Source: Bacillaceae bacterium UBA7792
GTDB lineage: Bacteria > Bacillota > Bacilli > Bacillales > Cytobacillaceae
Direction: 5' to 3'
Assembly (NCBI GenBank): GCA_002480735.1
Contig: DLCS01000122.1
Location: 1 to 11,609, forward strand
Length of the DNA: 11,609 bases
The translations under genes were made by a program, and so were the position numbers. Shown here one piece after another: positions 1-7,094 of this stretch. The notes beneath the pieces are model-generated. The model ran no database searches, was not told where the DNA came from, and worked only from the letters and a program-made list of their open reading frames with translations. The first letter of the stretch is position 1, and every line of letters starts with the position of its first letter.

Positions 1-7
1 AAAATTA

Positions 8-108
8 GGTACCAGGTACCGCCCGTGGACAATTGCCCCAATTTGTCCATCTCAGGTGGACAAAGGTACCTGGTACCATTGGTGGACATTTTCTACCTGG
101 GGTGGACA
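8..108. repeat. Non-coding repeat cluster: inverted GGTACCAGGTACC arms plus GTGGACA iterations
   Basis: A 13-base arm at 8-20 (GGTACCAGGTACC) has its exact reverse complement at 65-77, with 44 bases between them. GTGGACA occurs at 25-31, 56-62, 82-88 and 102-108, and a near reverse complement (TGTCCAT) at 44-50. I see no reading frame here. The density of short direct and inverted repeats suggests an intergenic repeat element (REP- or MITE-like) rather than a promoter. Whether it recurs elsewhere in the genome cannot be seen from this window, and the left end may be cut by the window edge. Confidence 0.6.
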
Positions 109-130
109 CTTCAAAATCAAACCGCTAATG

Positions 131-156
131 AAGAGGGATTTTTTAAAGTCCCTCTT
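131..156 (+). terminator. Probable intrinsic terminator of an upstream gene outside the window
   Basis: AAGAGGGA (131-138) pairs with TCCCTCTT (149-156) as an 8 bp perfect stem. Weaker T-A pairs can extend it into the loop. A T-rich stretch (157-170) follows on the + strand only, so it most likely ends a rightward transcript from beyond the left edge. It also insulates padR. Confidence 0.5.
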
Positions 157-183
157 TACTTTTGTGTTTTATGGGTGTAGAAT
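155..183 (+). promoter_or_regulatory. Candidate sigma-A promoter of padR operon
   Basis: TTTACT (155-160) is followed by 17 bases and TAGAAT (178-183), a plausible -35/-10 pair about 35 bases upstream of the padR start. The -10 lies inside the palindrome proposed as the regulator's operator, which would suit autorepression. Both boxes are imperfect, so the start site is a guess. Confidence 0.4.
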
Positions 184-210
184 TTCTACATACCTAATAA
201 ATCTAGGTAG
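177..210. promoter_or_regulatory. Candidate PadR operator upstream of padR
   Basis: GTAGAATTTCTAC (177-189) is a palindrome around one central base. It is followed by TACCTA (191-196), a 7-base gap and TAGGTA (204-209), a second perfect inverted repeat. TAGAATTTCTACATA (178-192) recurs with one change at 1207-1221, in front of the DUF4173 gene, and TAGGTAG (204-210) recurs at 1220-1226. PadR proteins usually bind such inverted repeats in their own promoters. Assigning this site to the adjacent PadR is inference. Confidence 0.55.
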
Positions 211-218
211 GTGAGAGA

Positions 219-566
219 ATGTTTAATCGCGAATTGGTAAAGGGGAGTACTTCACTGTTATTGCTGCAGCTGTTGAATGAGCGGGATATGTATGGCTATG
301 AGCTTGTCAAGGAGCTAGAAAGGCGCAGCAGCAATGAGTTTTCCCTAAAGGAAGGAACTCTGTATCCGGCTCTTCATAAGCTCGAAAAGCAGGAATATAT
401 TGAATGCTATTGGCAGGCGCAGGAGAAGGGTCCAGCGCGGAAGTATTATCGTATTACTGAGGCGGGAAGAGAAATTCTTCTTGAGAGAACTCGTGAATGG
501 AACGATTTTGTTTCGATCATGAACAAGATGATGGGAAGAAAAAATCATGGAACAGCTGAAGAATGA
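219..566 (+). CDS. PadR family transcriptional regulator
   Basis: This is a 115-residue winged-helix DNA-binding repressor of the short PadR class. The family pattern is clear: a helix-turn-helix with MYGYEL (residues 24-29), the recognition region [16 protein letters not shown] (41-56), and the wing [15 protein letters not shown] (71-85). A short C-terminal dimerisation helix follows. The ATG at 219 has a purine-rich Shine-Dalgarno stretch (AGGTAGGTGAGA) just upstream. The last 20 bases overlap the start of the HAAS gene, so the two are translated together. PadR proteins beside HAAS-domain membrane proteins are a recurrent Bacillus arrangement, in which PadR is thought to repress its own operon and a few envelope genes. 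The effector is unknown. Family assignment is very secure; the target genes are inferred from the shared motif near 178 and 1207. Confidence 0.93.
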   Translation: MFNRELVKGSTSLLLLQLLNERDMYGYELVKELERRSSNEFSLKEGTLYPALHKLEKQEYIECYWQAQEKGPARKYYRITEAGREILLERTREWNDFVSIMNKMMGRKNHGTAEE

Positions 567-1185
567 ATTTTTAACAGAACTTAGCAAGCGCCTAGGAAAT
601 CATGAAGAAAAAGAATCGATTCTACAGGAATATGAAGCCCATCTTGATGAACTTCTGATCACCTTATTTAAGCTTGATGATGAAGCTGCCATAAGGGAAG
701 AGATTTACAAAAGATTTGGCAATCCTGAAGAAATAGCAGAAATGTGGAGGGAAGAGCTCTCCGTCACGCCTAGCAACATGAAATGGTTGTTCATTGCTGT
801 TAACATTCTTTTTTTCGGAGGGGGTGCGGTCCTAACCCTTGCCCATAATCTGTTTGATTGGGGTTGGCTTGCTAAGCTATGGAATTATTTGACCTCCATT
901 CCGATTTTAATCGCAATGATATATTTGTTCTTCTGGGCGTTACTCGGCTATGAAATTGGCAGAGGCTTTGGCCATCGGGGAAAGAGAATACTGAAGAAAA
1001 CTTTCCTACTAGCATTAATTCCAAACTTAACCTTGATGTTCTTAACCGTATTTCGAATCATTCCTCGTGAATGGTTCGACCCGTTATTGTCTGAAGCCTT
1101 TATCGTCATATGCATTCTTTTTACCGTTCTTTTATATCCGGTTTGTCTTATCAGCTACAAATGGGGGAAAAAAGCTTCGATATGA
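547..1185 (+). CDS. HAAS (DUF1700-like) domain-containing integral membrane protein
   Basis: The N-terminal ~70 residues form a soluble helical domain with the HAAS/DUF1700 pattern: FLTELSKRL (8-16), [10 protein letters not shown] near 28-37, and the diagnostic [12 protein letters not shown] (56-67). About four hydrophobic segments follow, at roughly 79-100, 117-137, 152-171 and 183-203, with a lysine-containing tail (KWGKKASI). HAAS proteins are usually encoded next to PadR regulators and are thought to act as membrane-bound sensors or partners, but the biochemical role is not established. The ATG at 547 lies inside the end of padR (20-base overlap), with GGGAAG eight bases upstream as ribosome site. 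This points to translational coupling. The 212-residue length is normal for DUF1700-type proteins. No enzymatic motif is visible. Confidence 0.85.
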   Translation: MEQLKNEFLTELSKRLGNHEEKESILQEYEAHLDELLITLFKLDDEAAIREEIYKRFGNPEEIAEMWREELSVTPSNMKWLFIAVNILFFGGGAVLTLAHNLFDWGWLAKLWNYLTSIPILIAMIYLFFWALLGYEIGRGFGHRGKRILKKTFLLALIPNLTLMFLTVFRIIPREWFDPLLSEAFIVICILFTVLLYPVCLISYKWGKKASI

Positions 1186-1192
1186 GCTTTTT

Positions 1193-1226
1193 TTTACCAA
1201 TATACATAGAATTTCTATATAGGTAG
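1193..1226 (+). promoter_or_regulatory. Promoter and candidate PadR operator of the DUF4173 gene
   Basis: TTTACC (1193-1198), a 17-base spacer and TATATA (1216-1221) make a plausible promoter. It is overlaid by TAGAATTTCTATATA (1207-1221), which matches 14 of 15 bases of the motif in front of padR and is followed by TAGGTAG (1220-1226) as there. An outer inverted repeat, TACCAATATA (1195-1204) with TATATAGGTA (1216-1225), matches at 9 of 10 positions around a centre near 1210. The arrangement suggests repression by the same regulator. Confidence 0.5.
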
Positions 1227-1250
1227 AATTACAATGGAGGTACAAAGATA

Positions 1251-2702
1251 ATGGAAATTAAAGTGGAAAAAATAGATTGGCTCTTTCTCTTTCTATGTCT
1301 AATCGTCGGGATTGTGGCGGAGGAAGCCTTTTTCAGAGATCAAATTGGTATTTCCTATTTTGTCTTTATCGTCGTATTTTATATGCTGTTCTTTTGGCGA
1401 TTTCGCTCATTCTCCTTCTCGCATCAAAGGCTGGGATATCTCGTGTTAATTGCCGTTTGGATACTTTCAGCAAGCTATTATCTGTCTGATTCGGTCCTTT
1501 TTTACACATTGAATCTGCTTGTCATTCCGTCACTTGTTATTTTTCATCTGGCACTTGTAACATTACCGAAAAAGATCGAGTGGAGCAGCATTCCTTTTAT
1601 TGGTTATATTTTTAAGCGGCTTGGGGATGGATTTCTTTACAGTGTTCGTTTTTCCAGCCAATTAACAAATAAATTCAAACAGAATAGCAATCCCAAAAAG
1701 TATGATGTTGTGAAAAAAATCCTAATAGGGATGGTCATTTCCGTACCGATTTTGTTCATCGTTCTCAATCTTCTCATAGAAGCGGACACACAATTTGCAA
1801 GAATCCTGAATATCTTACCGAATTTACTAACCTTTAGGGTGGAATATATCATCCGCTTATGTATTATTCTTCTTTATACATTTGGATTCTTTGGATTCAT
1901 GCAGGCACTTAAGCAAAAAAAGCTTCCGCACACAGAAGGGACGCTGAAGCCGATTTCAGTAGATGGGATTATTACATTAACGGTTCTATTACTCATGAAT
2001 GTGGTGTATCTTCTGTTCGTGGCTGTCCAGTTTAAATACTTTTTCAGTGGCACCCTTGAGGATGGCTACACCTATGCGGAATATGCGCGTCGTGGGTTTT
2101 TTGAATTGCTGTTCGTGACTTTAATCAATCTTTCGGTTACGACCGGAGTCATTAGCTTCACCAAAAACGTTCAGGGAGCATTAAAGCAGGCCATTCGCTT
2201 CGCCTTGACGATTCTAGTATTAGCAAGCGGTGTGCTTCTTGTCTCAGCGTTTATGAGGTTAACGATGTATGAGGATGCTTACGGCTTCACATTTACAAGG
2301 GTTCTAGCCCATTCTTTTATGATTTTCCTTATGGTGATTTTCGCCTATACACTGGTAAAAATTTGGCTGGAGAAGCTGTCATTGTTCCATTTTTACTTTA
2401 TTGCCGCACTGCTTTATTATGTAGGGATCAATGTTGTCAATCTTGACCAGTTTGTTGTGGAGCAAAATCTCACTCGCTATGAGAAAACGGGAAAAATTGA
2501 TATTCATTATTTAGACAGCATGTCCGCAACGGGAACGCTTGGATTAATAGAGCTTTATAAGAAAGATCCTCATGTTCCAGGTTTGAAGGAACTCCTCGAG
2601 CAGCAGAAGGAAGACCGAGAATACATCAAAAGCGACGCCTGGCAATCACATAACTGGGTTAGAGATAAGGCTTATAAAGAGCTGGGGAGGATCCAGTTTT
2701 AA
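1251..2702 (+). CDS. DUF4173 (DUF4153-type) polytopic membrane protein
   Basis: A 483-residue protein with about eleven hydrophobic segments, for example near 10-25, 33-50, 160-177, 200-218, 239-262, 284-303, 317-335, 352-370 and 377-397. The family-diagnostic stretch is YTYAEYARRGFFEL (273-286), preceded by VQFKYFFSG (259-267). After the last membrane segment comes a soluble tail beginning NLTRYEKTGKIDIHYLDSMS (406-425), as in DUF4173 members. The molecular function of this family is unknown. GGAGG (1236-1240) precedes the ATG by ten bases. The gene is 65 bases after the HAAS gene but has its own promoter carrying the motif found before padR, so it is probably controlled with that pair. Family recognition is good; any role in envelope stress is inference from the PadR/HAAS context. 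Confidence 0.82.
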   Translation: MEIKVEKIDWLFLFLCLIVGIVAEEAFFRDQIGISYFVFIVVFYMLFFWRFRSFSFSHQRLGYLVLIAVWILSASYYLSDSVLFYTLNLLVIPSLVIFHLALVTLPKKIEWSSIPFIGYIFKRLGDGFLYSVRFSSQLTNKFKQNSNPKKYDVVKKILIGMVISVPILFIVLNLLIEADTQFARILNILPNLLTFRVEYIIRLCIILLYTFGFFGFMQALKQKKLPHTEGTLKPISVDGIITLTVLLLMNVVYLLFVAVQFKYFFSGTLEDGYTYAEYARRGFFELLFVTLINLSVTTGVISFTKNVQGALKQAIRFALTILVLASGVLLVSAFMRLTMYEDAYGFTFTRVLAHSFMIFLMVIFAYTLVKIWLEKLSLFHFYFIAALLYYVGINVVNLDQFVVEQNLTRYEKTGKIDIHYLDSMSATGTLGLIELYKKDPHVPGLKELLEQQKEDREYIKSDAWQSHNWVRDKAYKELGRIQF

Positions 2703-2762
2703 GAAGGTCCTGTTATAGCTTGTTCTACCGCCATGAGTGAACATCAACATCGCCAAGAAGAA

Positions 2763-2783
2763 AGGGAAGCGCTAGGCTTCCCT
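2763..2783. terminator. Bidirectional terminator between convergent genes
   Basis: AGGGAAGC (2763-2770) and GCTTCCCT (2776-2783) form a perfect 8 bp stem with a five-base loop. CTCTTT follows on the + strand and TTCTTCTT on the - strand. It sits between the DUF4173 gene (+) and the lipoprotein gene (-), so it can serve both transcripts. The T tracts are interrupted, so efficiency is uncertain. Confidence 0.65.
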
Positions 2784-2791
2784 CTTTGAAT

Positions 2792-3463
2792 TCATTGCTT
2801 AAGACCAAAATGAAGCTGAGTTGTTCCGGTTATTTTTAACTTCTGGCCCTTTTTCAACAGCACGTCAATCTTTGTTCCACTATCCCCGCCAATGACCTCA
2901 TAAATATGAGGGGATTGCCCCTTCTCGAATATTTGCAAATATCCTAAATCATCGCCTGTCACAACGTAGGTGCCTTCCTTAATATCTTTGCCAACCTCCC
3001 AAATGCCCGTACTTAAATCGGTTGAGACCTTTGTTTCGACGGGAGTAATAAACACCTGCTCGAAGCTGTTCACATGGATGATATGAGAACCACTCAGATC
3101 GACCGTGATTGTTTCAATTCCTAGAGGAGGAGGTGCGATCAATTCATGGAGCAGCAAGCCTCCGTTTTCATCTCGAATGTAGACGTTTCCGCTCAATTGG
3201 CCACTGATTTGGTATCTGCCTTCGGGAACCGTAATGTCTTTCCCCTCTTTGTAAATAGCATCAACCACCATTTCCTTCGCCATAGCATTCGTTCTATCGA
3301 TGGAGTCATAAATGGATTCACTCATATTTTCCAGTAGCTTCTCCTTTTCATCGCCCGTAATTTCATAATTTGTTTGATAGCTAAGTACCTTTTCAGAGGG
3401 CTGAGGCTGGCAGCCTGTGAAAAAAAGCAAGCTAATCATCATGAAGCAGATAACCTTTTTCAT
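2792..3463 (-). CDS. Predicted lipoprotein with duplicated beta-rich domain, ABC operon partner
   Basis: A 223-residue protein with a short basic start, a hydrophobic stretch and a lipobox-like LFFTGC ending at Cys18, so it is probably lipidated and held on the outer face of the membrane. A helical linker of about 50 residues follows. Then two copies of a ~68-residue unit appear: one begins EGKDITVPEGRYQISG (73-88), the other VGKDIKEGTYVVTG (157-170). Each has a LHELI or IYEVI element about 20 residues later and a closing beta-like segment. I do not recognise a named family or catalytic residue. GGGAGG upstream serves as ribosome site. It is the last gene of the leftward ABC operon, 31 bases after the ATPase stop. 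A substrate-capturing or sensing accessory role is possible but unproven. Confidence 0.75.
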   Translation of the reverse strand: MKKVICFMMISLLFFTGCQPQPSEKVLSYQTNYEITGDEKEKLLENMSESIYDSIDRTNAMAKEMVVDAIYKEGKDITVPEGRYQISGQLSGNVYIRDENGGLLLHELIAPPPLGIETITVDLSGSHIIHVNSFEQVFITPVETKVSTDLSTGIWEVGKDIKEGTYVVTGDDLGYLQIFEKGQSPHIYEVIGGDSGTKIDVLLKKGQKLKITGTTQLHFGLKQ

Positions 3464-3494
3464 CGATCCTGTGCCTCCCTATCTAACGTACCCT

Positions 3495-4391
3495 TTACAT
3501 TTCAACGTAGAATTTTTCATACAGCTCCATGGTTCCGAGAGGTCCTACGGTTAACTCCTTCACTTTCGACGCAAGGAACCGTTCGATCCACTTTGATTGT
3601 TCATCTTCATCCATCTGATCAATCGGGATACAGCACAAATGATTAGCAATAAAAAGATGGTCATCGGGTAGCTTATATTCCTGTGAAAGCCTTTCATACT
3701 GCTCACGGTCTATATCAATTTTTATATAAAGAGCGGTTGATTCATCTAGGCTCTGCTGATGAATGATCCCTCCAGCCTTTAAATACAGGACCCGATCAGC
3801 GTATAAATCGAGATTTTCTAATAAATGTGAAGCAACAAATATAAGCTTTTCTTCCTGTTTCATCTTCATTAACTGTTGAGAAATAAGGGCAACATTGGAG
3901 ATATCGAGCCCATTCATGACTTCGTCCATCAGCATAATGGGTGTATCCGCAGCCATCATCATGGCAAAGCATAAGCGCTGCCGCATCCCCAATGAGTAGG
4001 TGCGAACCTTTTTCTTAACATACCCTGTCATCCTTAGCTGCTCGATAACTTCTGGAATATGCCGAGTCGTTCCTTTCCACATACTGGCGTATAAATTCAA
4101 GTGGTCAACACCGGTTAATTCATCGAATAAATCACCCTGGTCAGGAAAGCTGACGAGGATTTTTCGAATCGAGAGCTCGTCTTTTTCTGTTTTGTACTCT
4201 AATTGATCTAAAAATGTAACAGAGCCTGAATTCGGCTTTAAGAAATTAGCAATCACATTGAATAAGGTTGTTTTTCCTGTGCCATTCGGGGCAACCAGAC
4301 CGATGATTTCCCCTTTTTCAGCGGTTAATGAAAGCTTATTTAAAACAGTTTTATCCTTATATATAACGGAAATATCCTTCAATTTAAGCAT
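3495..4391 (-). CDS. ABC transporter ATP-binding protein (ABC-2 exporter type)
   Basis: Cytoplasmic ATPase that would drive the two permeases encoded upstream. Numbered from the chosen start MLKLKDIS (298 residues): Walker A APNGTGKT at 34-41 (Ala replaces the usual first Gly), Q-loop Gln85 in FPDQGDLF, signature SLGMR at 133-137 in place of LSGGQ, Walker B PIMLMDE at 151-157 ending with the catalytic Glu, and switch His189 in ASHLLENLD. The C-terminal ~90 residues after the nucleotide-binding domain are family-variable. An ATG four codons upstream (4403) has no ribosome site, whereas GAGG lies six bases before the ATG at 4391, so the shorter start is preferred. The gene is 46 bases after permease B. 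The substrate is unknown; DrrA/CcmA-like exporters are the nearest general class. Confidence 0.92.
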   Translation of the reverse strand: MLKLKDISVIYKDKTVLNKLSLTAEKGEIIGLVAPNGTGKTTLFNVIANFLKPNSGSVTFLDQLEYKTEKDELSIRKILVSFPDQGDLFDELTGVDHLNLYASMWKGTTRHIPEVIEQLRMTGYVKKKVRTYSLGMRQRLCFAMMMAADTPIMLMDEVMNGLDISNVALISQQLMKMKQEEKLIFVASHLLENLDLYADRVLYLKAGGIIHQQSLDESTALYIKIDIDREQYERLSQEYKLPDDHLFIANHLCCIPIDQMDEDEQSKWIERFLASKVKELTVGPLGTMELYEKFYVEM

Positions 4392-4437
4392 GCTTTGCCT
4401 CATTTCTAAAGGTTGTTTTCGTACGGATTGTGGCTTT

Positions 4438-5583
4438 CTAAAACGGTTTTAGAAGGGGTTTGTCCTTCGGTTTTCTAATATACATGTACTGATTGATAGC
4501 ATAGATGCAGCCGATTAATAGGAAAGTGATGCCTGCCAGCCATACCATGGCATTCCCCCAATCAAGGGAGGGGCTCCCGAGCTGTACGGCTAAATCTCCA
4601 GATAAACAACTAGCAATGTCTATGTATTTTATCGGAGAGAGCAGAGGTGAATGAACTAGGTCTGGCAGAAAATAGATTCCGATTCCTACCAATAGATTGG
4701 CAAATGCGTTTTGAAATAGCATGTTCAGCAAGATGGAAAAGATAAGGATCAGCACCGTAACTAGAGCCATTCCTACAAATATATAAATCAGGTACTGCCA
4801 AATTGAAACAGCTATATATTCATGATTTTTATAGATTAAGATTGGAAAAGAAAAATCCTTCGCTTGTAGCTTCGTAACGATATAGCCCATCCCTATTAAA
4901 AACCCCATAATGAGTAGGACATAAATATAGCAGAAATAAACAGTAATCTTTCCTCCAACCTTTTTGAAGAAGGAGAGGGGAAAGCCCTTCGTTATCGTTT
5001 CGTGCACCTTTTCATAGAGTAGTAGCTCACTGCCGCAAATTAGGATGATGATGAGAAGCAAGAGCCCGCTCATCCTATTCAGGGCATTGGTAAAAAAGTG
5101 ATTAGTTAGAAAGGAGCTCTCTTCAATGGTCATCTGATGCTCTTTCATATAATGAAGCAGAGCATCCTCCTTCAGAATCTCTTCCTTCGATTTAATGAGG
5201 TGCTTTGGGATTCCTTTATTACCGAGCTCATGAACCTGAAGGCGCAGCTGATTGAGCTCCAAGCCATTTTCGATATATTGCTCGCTATCATCGCCAATGC
5301 CTAAATAATAGACTTGGAAATTTATTAAAGACGATTGCTTCAGAAGATTTTCATGGATTTTGGCCATCACCGGAAGCTCTTCTCCCATGTATTCTACATT
5401 TTCAAAAATGATATTCATTTCTTCTTTTTCTACTCTTTTTTGCTCAATTAATGTCTGGGGTTGAGCCCTGCTATCATATATAAAGAATACGAGGAAAAAG
5501 AGCAGTAAAAACACAGCAATAAACCAGCTTTTTCGATTGTGAAGCAATAGCTTTGTTTCAAATCTAGTATAATTCCAGAACAT
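4438..5583 (-). CDS. ABC-2 type transporter permease (second of a pair)
   Basis: A 381-residue integral membrane protein with about six hydrophobic segments: ~20-36, then a large outside loop of ~130 residues, and ~173-190, 212-235, 262-283, 290-309 and 343-364. This one-loop-five layout is common in ABC-2 exporter permeases. The segment HETITKGFPLSFFKKVGGK (194-212) aligns with NRTILQGLPISWYRLINIK (203-221) of the other permease, with the same flanking membrane segments. The two are therefore probably paralogous halves of a heterodimeric channel. AAAGGA eight bases before ATG is the ribosome site. It follows permease A by 64 bases and precedes the ATPase. The cargo cannot be deduced; bacteriocin or antibiotic export and lipid or peptide export are all open. 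Confidence 0.82.
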   Translation of the reverse strand: MFWNYTRFETKLLLHNRKSWFIAVFLLLFFLVFFIYDSRAQPQTLIEQKRVEKEEMNIIFENVEYMGEELPVMAKIHENLLKQSSLINFQVYYLGIGDDSEQYIENGLELNQLRLQVHELGNKGIPKHLIKSKEEILKEDALLHYMKEHQMTIEESSFLTNHFFTNALNRMSGLLLLIIILICGSELLLYEKVHETITKGFPLSFFKKVGGKITVYFCYIYVLLIMGFLIGMGYIVTKLQAKDFSFPILIYKNHEYIAVSIWQYLIYIFVGMALVTVLILIFSILLNMLFQNAFANLLVGIGIYFLPDLVHSPLLSPIKYIDIASCLSGDLAVQLGSPSLDWGNAMVWLAGITFLLIGCIYAINQYMYIRKPKDKPLLKPF

Positions 5584-5647
5584 CGTTTAGTTCCTTTCTG
5601 CTTGCTCTGTTAAATTTATAGGTATGGATTTGAGCAAAACACTCTAC

Positions 5648-6859
5648 TTAAATCCCCTGATAAAAACGGCGCCTATCAACCATGCGGGAAACGACAAAAA
5701 GAATGATTTCTATAACGAGTATTGTTATTAAGAAAACGAGAATTCCTTTTTCATAGGTAATGGTTTGCGAGTTAATAAGATAATTTTTTTCGCCAGTGAT
5801 GACTTTACCAACCTCAAAGAATGTCTGCGGGAAATGACTAATCTCAATTCCAAATAAATCTCTTAAGCTTCTAGAAAAATAAACTCGTTCACAAAAGAGA
5901 AAGCCGGTGCTTACCATTAGTACAAGCCAAGTATTTTTGAAGAGAAGGCTCCAAATTGCATTCAACCGAATAAAAAGATAAATAAGAATGGGGATAAGCC
6001 CTAGGGACATCAAGAAAAACTTTGCTAGTGAAATGGTCTCATATTGATTCTGTCCAAACACACCCGCTTGATCGGGGATCTGGATTGGAACGCGAATGGA
6101 AAAGGATCCGAACCCATTTTGAATCGCAAGAATGATAGTGGCTAGGACAAGAATGGCAGCCAACACAACAAATGTATAGCAAAAAGCGACCAATGACTTA
6201 ATGTTGATTAAGCGGTACCATGAAATAGGCAGGCCTTGTAGAATGGTCCGATTTTGACGGTCCTTCGTCAACATGTCACAGCTAAAATAAATGGCACAAA
6301 AGAAGATACCTAATACGACAGAGCTCAGAAGTAAATTCTGGATGGTTTGCAAGGCAGTTTTTTGCTCGAGCAGTTCATAGGTAATGGGTAGACCCTCATC
6401 TAAGTATCCCTGATAACGAAGGATTGTTTGATTAAATAAATGAATGCTGTCCTTTCCAGGGAAGGGGGAATTAAAGATGGTCATGTCGTTCGGACTGACC
6501 CCGTTATAAGCAAAGTCCTTCATTCTTAGATGGGTAAAGCGAACGAAATTCTCATCTTCAAATGCTCTAAGTAGCTTGCTTCGAATTTTCATTTGGTACT
6601 CATTTTCAGCATAAATGAATCGGCCAGACATGGGCGAAAAGCCGGCTTCCCCACGGGCTTCCTTTGCTGTCTGAACCGCGGCAAGCTCTTCTAGCTCTTG
6701 CTTTGTTTGGATAGGATTAAATGAATCAGGGGTTTGTTTTTCCGGAAGGACAAACATACAGTAGCTGATGACTAAAACCAGTAAAGCGAGAATAAATAGG
6801 ATATTTTTTTTGCTTCTTGTAATCATTTTGAATTCATGTTGGATGATCGATTTATTCAA
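5648..6859 (-). CDS. ABC-2 type transporter permease (first of a pair), TTG start
   Basis: A 403-residue membrane protein, first gene of the leftward operon. Hydrophobic segments lie near 19-37, 175-195, 223-247, 280-298, 309-323 and 372-391. A ~135-residue hydrophilic loop after the first segment should face outside. A cytoplasmic turn with KDRQNRTILQGLPISWYRL (199-217) matches the corresponding turn of the next permease, indicating duplication and a likely heterodimer. The start codon is TTG (bases 6857-6859 read CAA on the + strand), chosen because AAAGGAG lies eight bases upstream and no closer ATG has a ribosome site. The first internal Met is residue 12, just before the first membrane segment. 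The TTG start may keep expression low. No substrate can be assigned. Confidence 0.8.
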   Translation of the reverse strand: MNKSIIQHEFKMITRSKKNILFILALLVLVISYCMFVLPEKQTPDSFNPIQTKQELEELAAVQTAKEARGEAGFSPMSGRFIYAENEYQMKIRSKLLRAFEDENFVRFTHLRMKDFAYNGVSPNDMTIFNSPFPGKDSIHLFNQTILRYQGYLDEGLPITYELLEQKTALQTIQNLLLSSVVLGIFFCAIYFSCDMLTKDRQNRTILQGLPISWYRLINIKSLVAFCYTFVVLAAILVLATIILAIQNGFGSFSIRVPIQIPDQAGVFGQNQYETISLAKFFLMSLGLIPILIYLFIRLNAIWSLLFKNTWLVLMVSTGFLFCERVYFSRSLRDLFGIEISHFPQTFFEVGKVITGEKNYLINSQTITYEKGILVFLITILVIEIILFVVSRMVDRRRFYQGI

Positions 6860-6921
6860 TATGAGTTCTCCTTTTATAGCGCATACGAAAAATTACTTGT
6901 TTGATAGTTACTCATTATTCT

Positions 6922-6949
6922 ATTATAAGATTTTTCCAGTCATAGTAAA
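6922..6949 (-). promoter_or_regulatory. Candidate sigma-A promoter of the ABC/lipoprotein operon
   Basis: On the - strand, TTTACT (6944-6949) is followed by 16 bases and a perfect TATAAT (6922-6927), about 62 bases before the TTG start of the first permease. No other promoter-like pair was obvious before the three downstream genes, which supports a single four-gene transcript. Confidence 0.55.
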
Positions 6950-7027
6950 GTGATAAATATGAATTTTTATAATATTTTGATGGAGGAAATATTATCTTCT
7001 AGGGAAAAGGAGATGGACAATATAAAA

Positions 7028-7051
7028 GAGGATAGCTTGAACACTATCCTC
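7028..7051 (-). terminator. Intrinsic terminator of the ThiF/MoeB-like gene
   Basis: GAGGATAG (7028-7035) and CTATCCTC (7044-7051) form a perfect 8 bp stem with an eight-base loop. On the - strand it is followed by TTTTATATT and preceded by an A/T-rich stretch, about 45 bases past the stop of the adenylyltransferase gene. The T tract is on the - strand only. Confidence 0.7.
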
Positions 7052-7094
7052 GAAAAATATTCTTATTATGATAAAAAGGTATACTGATAAACTT

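Noticed and set aside
25..108. CRISPR-like array from the repeated GTGGACA
   Set aside because: Repeat units are only 7-8 bases, spacing is irregular (31, 26 and 20 bases) and some are inverted; this is not a CRISPR array.
4392..4403. Longer start (MRQS-) for the ABC ATPase
   Set aside because: No ribosome site precedes the ATG at 4403; its own codons contain the GAGG that serves the ATG at 4391.
6959..7087. Possible 42-codon + strand gene between the ABC operon and the ThiF-like gene, with a weak resemblance to small Spo0E-type phosphatases near its end
   Set aside because: The ribosome site (AAAGTGAT) is weak, the Spo0E serine is not in place, and the frame runs across a hairpin that is best explained as the - strand terminator of the ThiF-like gene. 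A conservation check would be needed to revive it.
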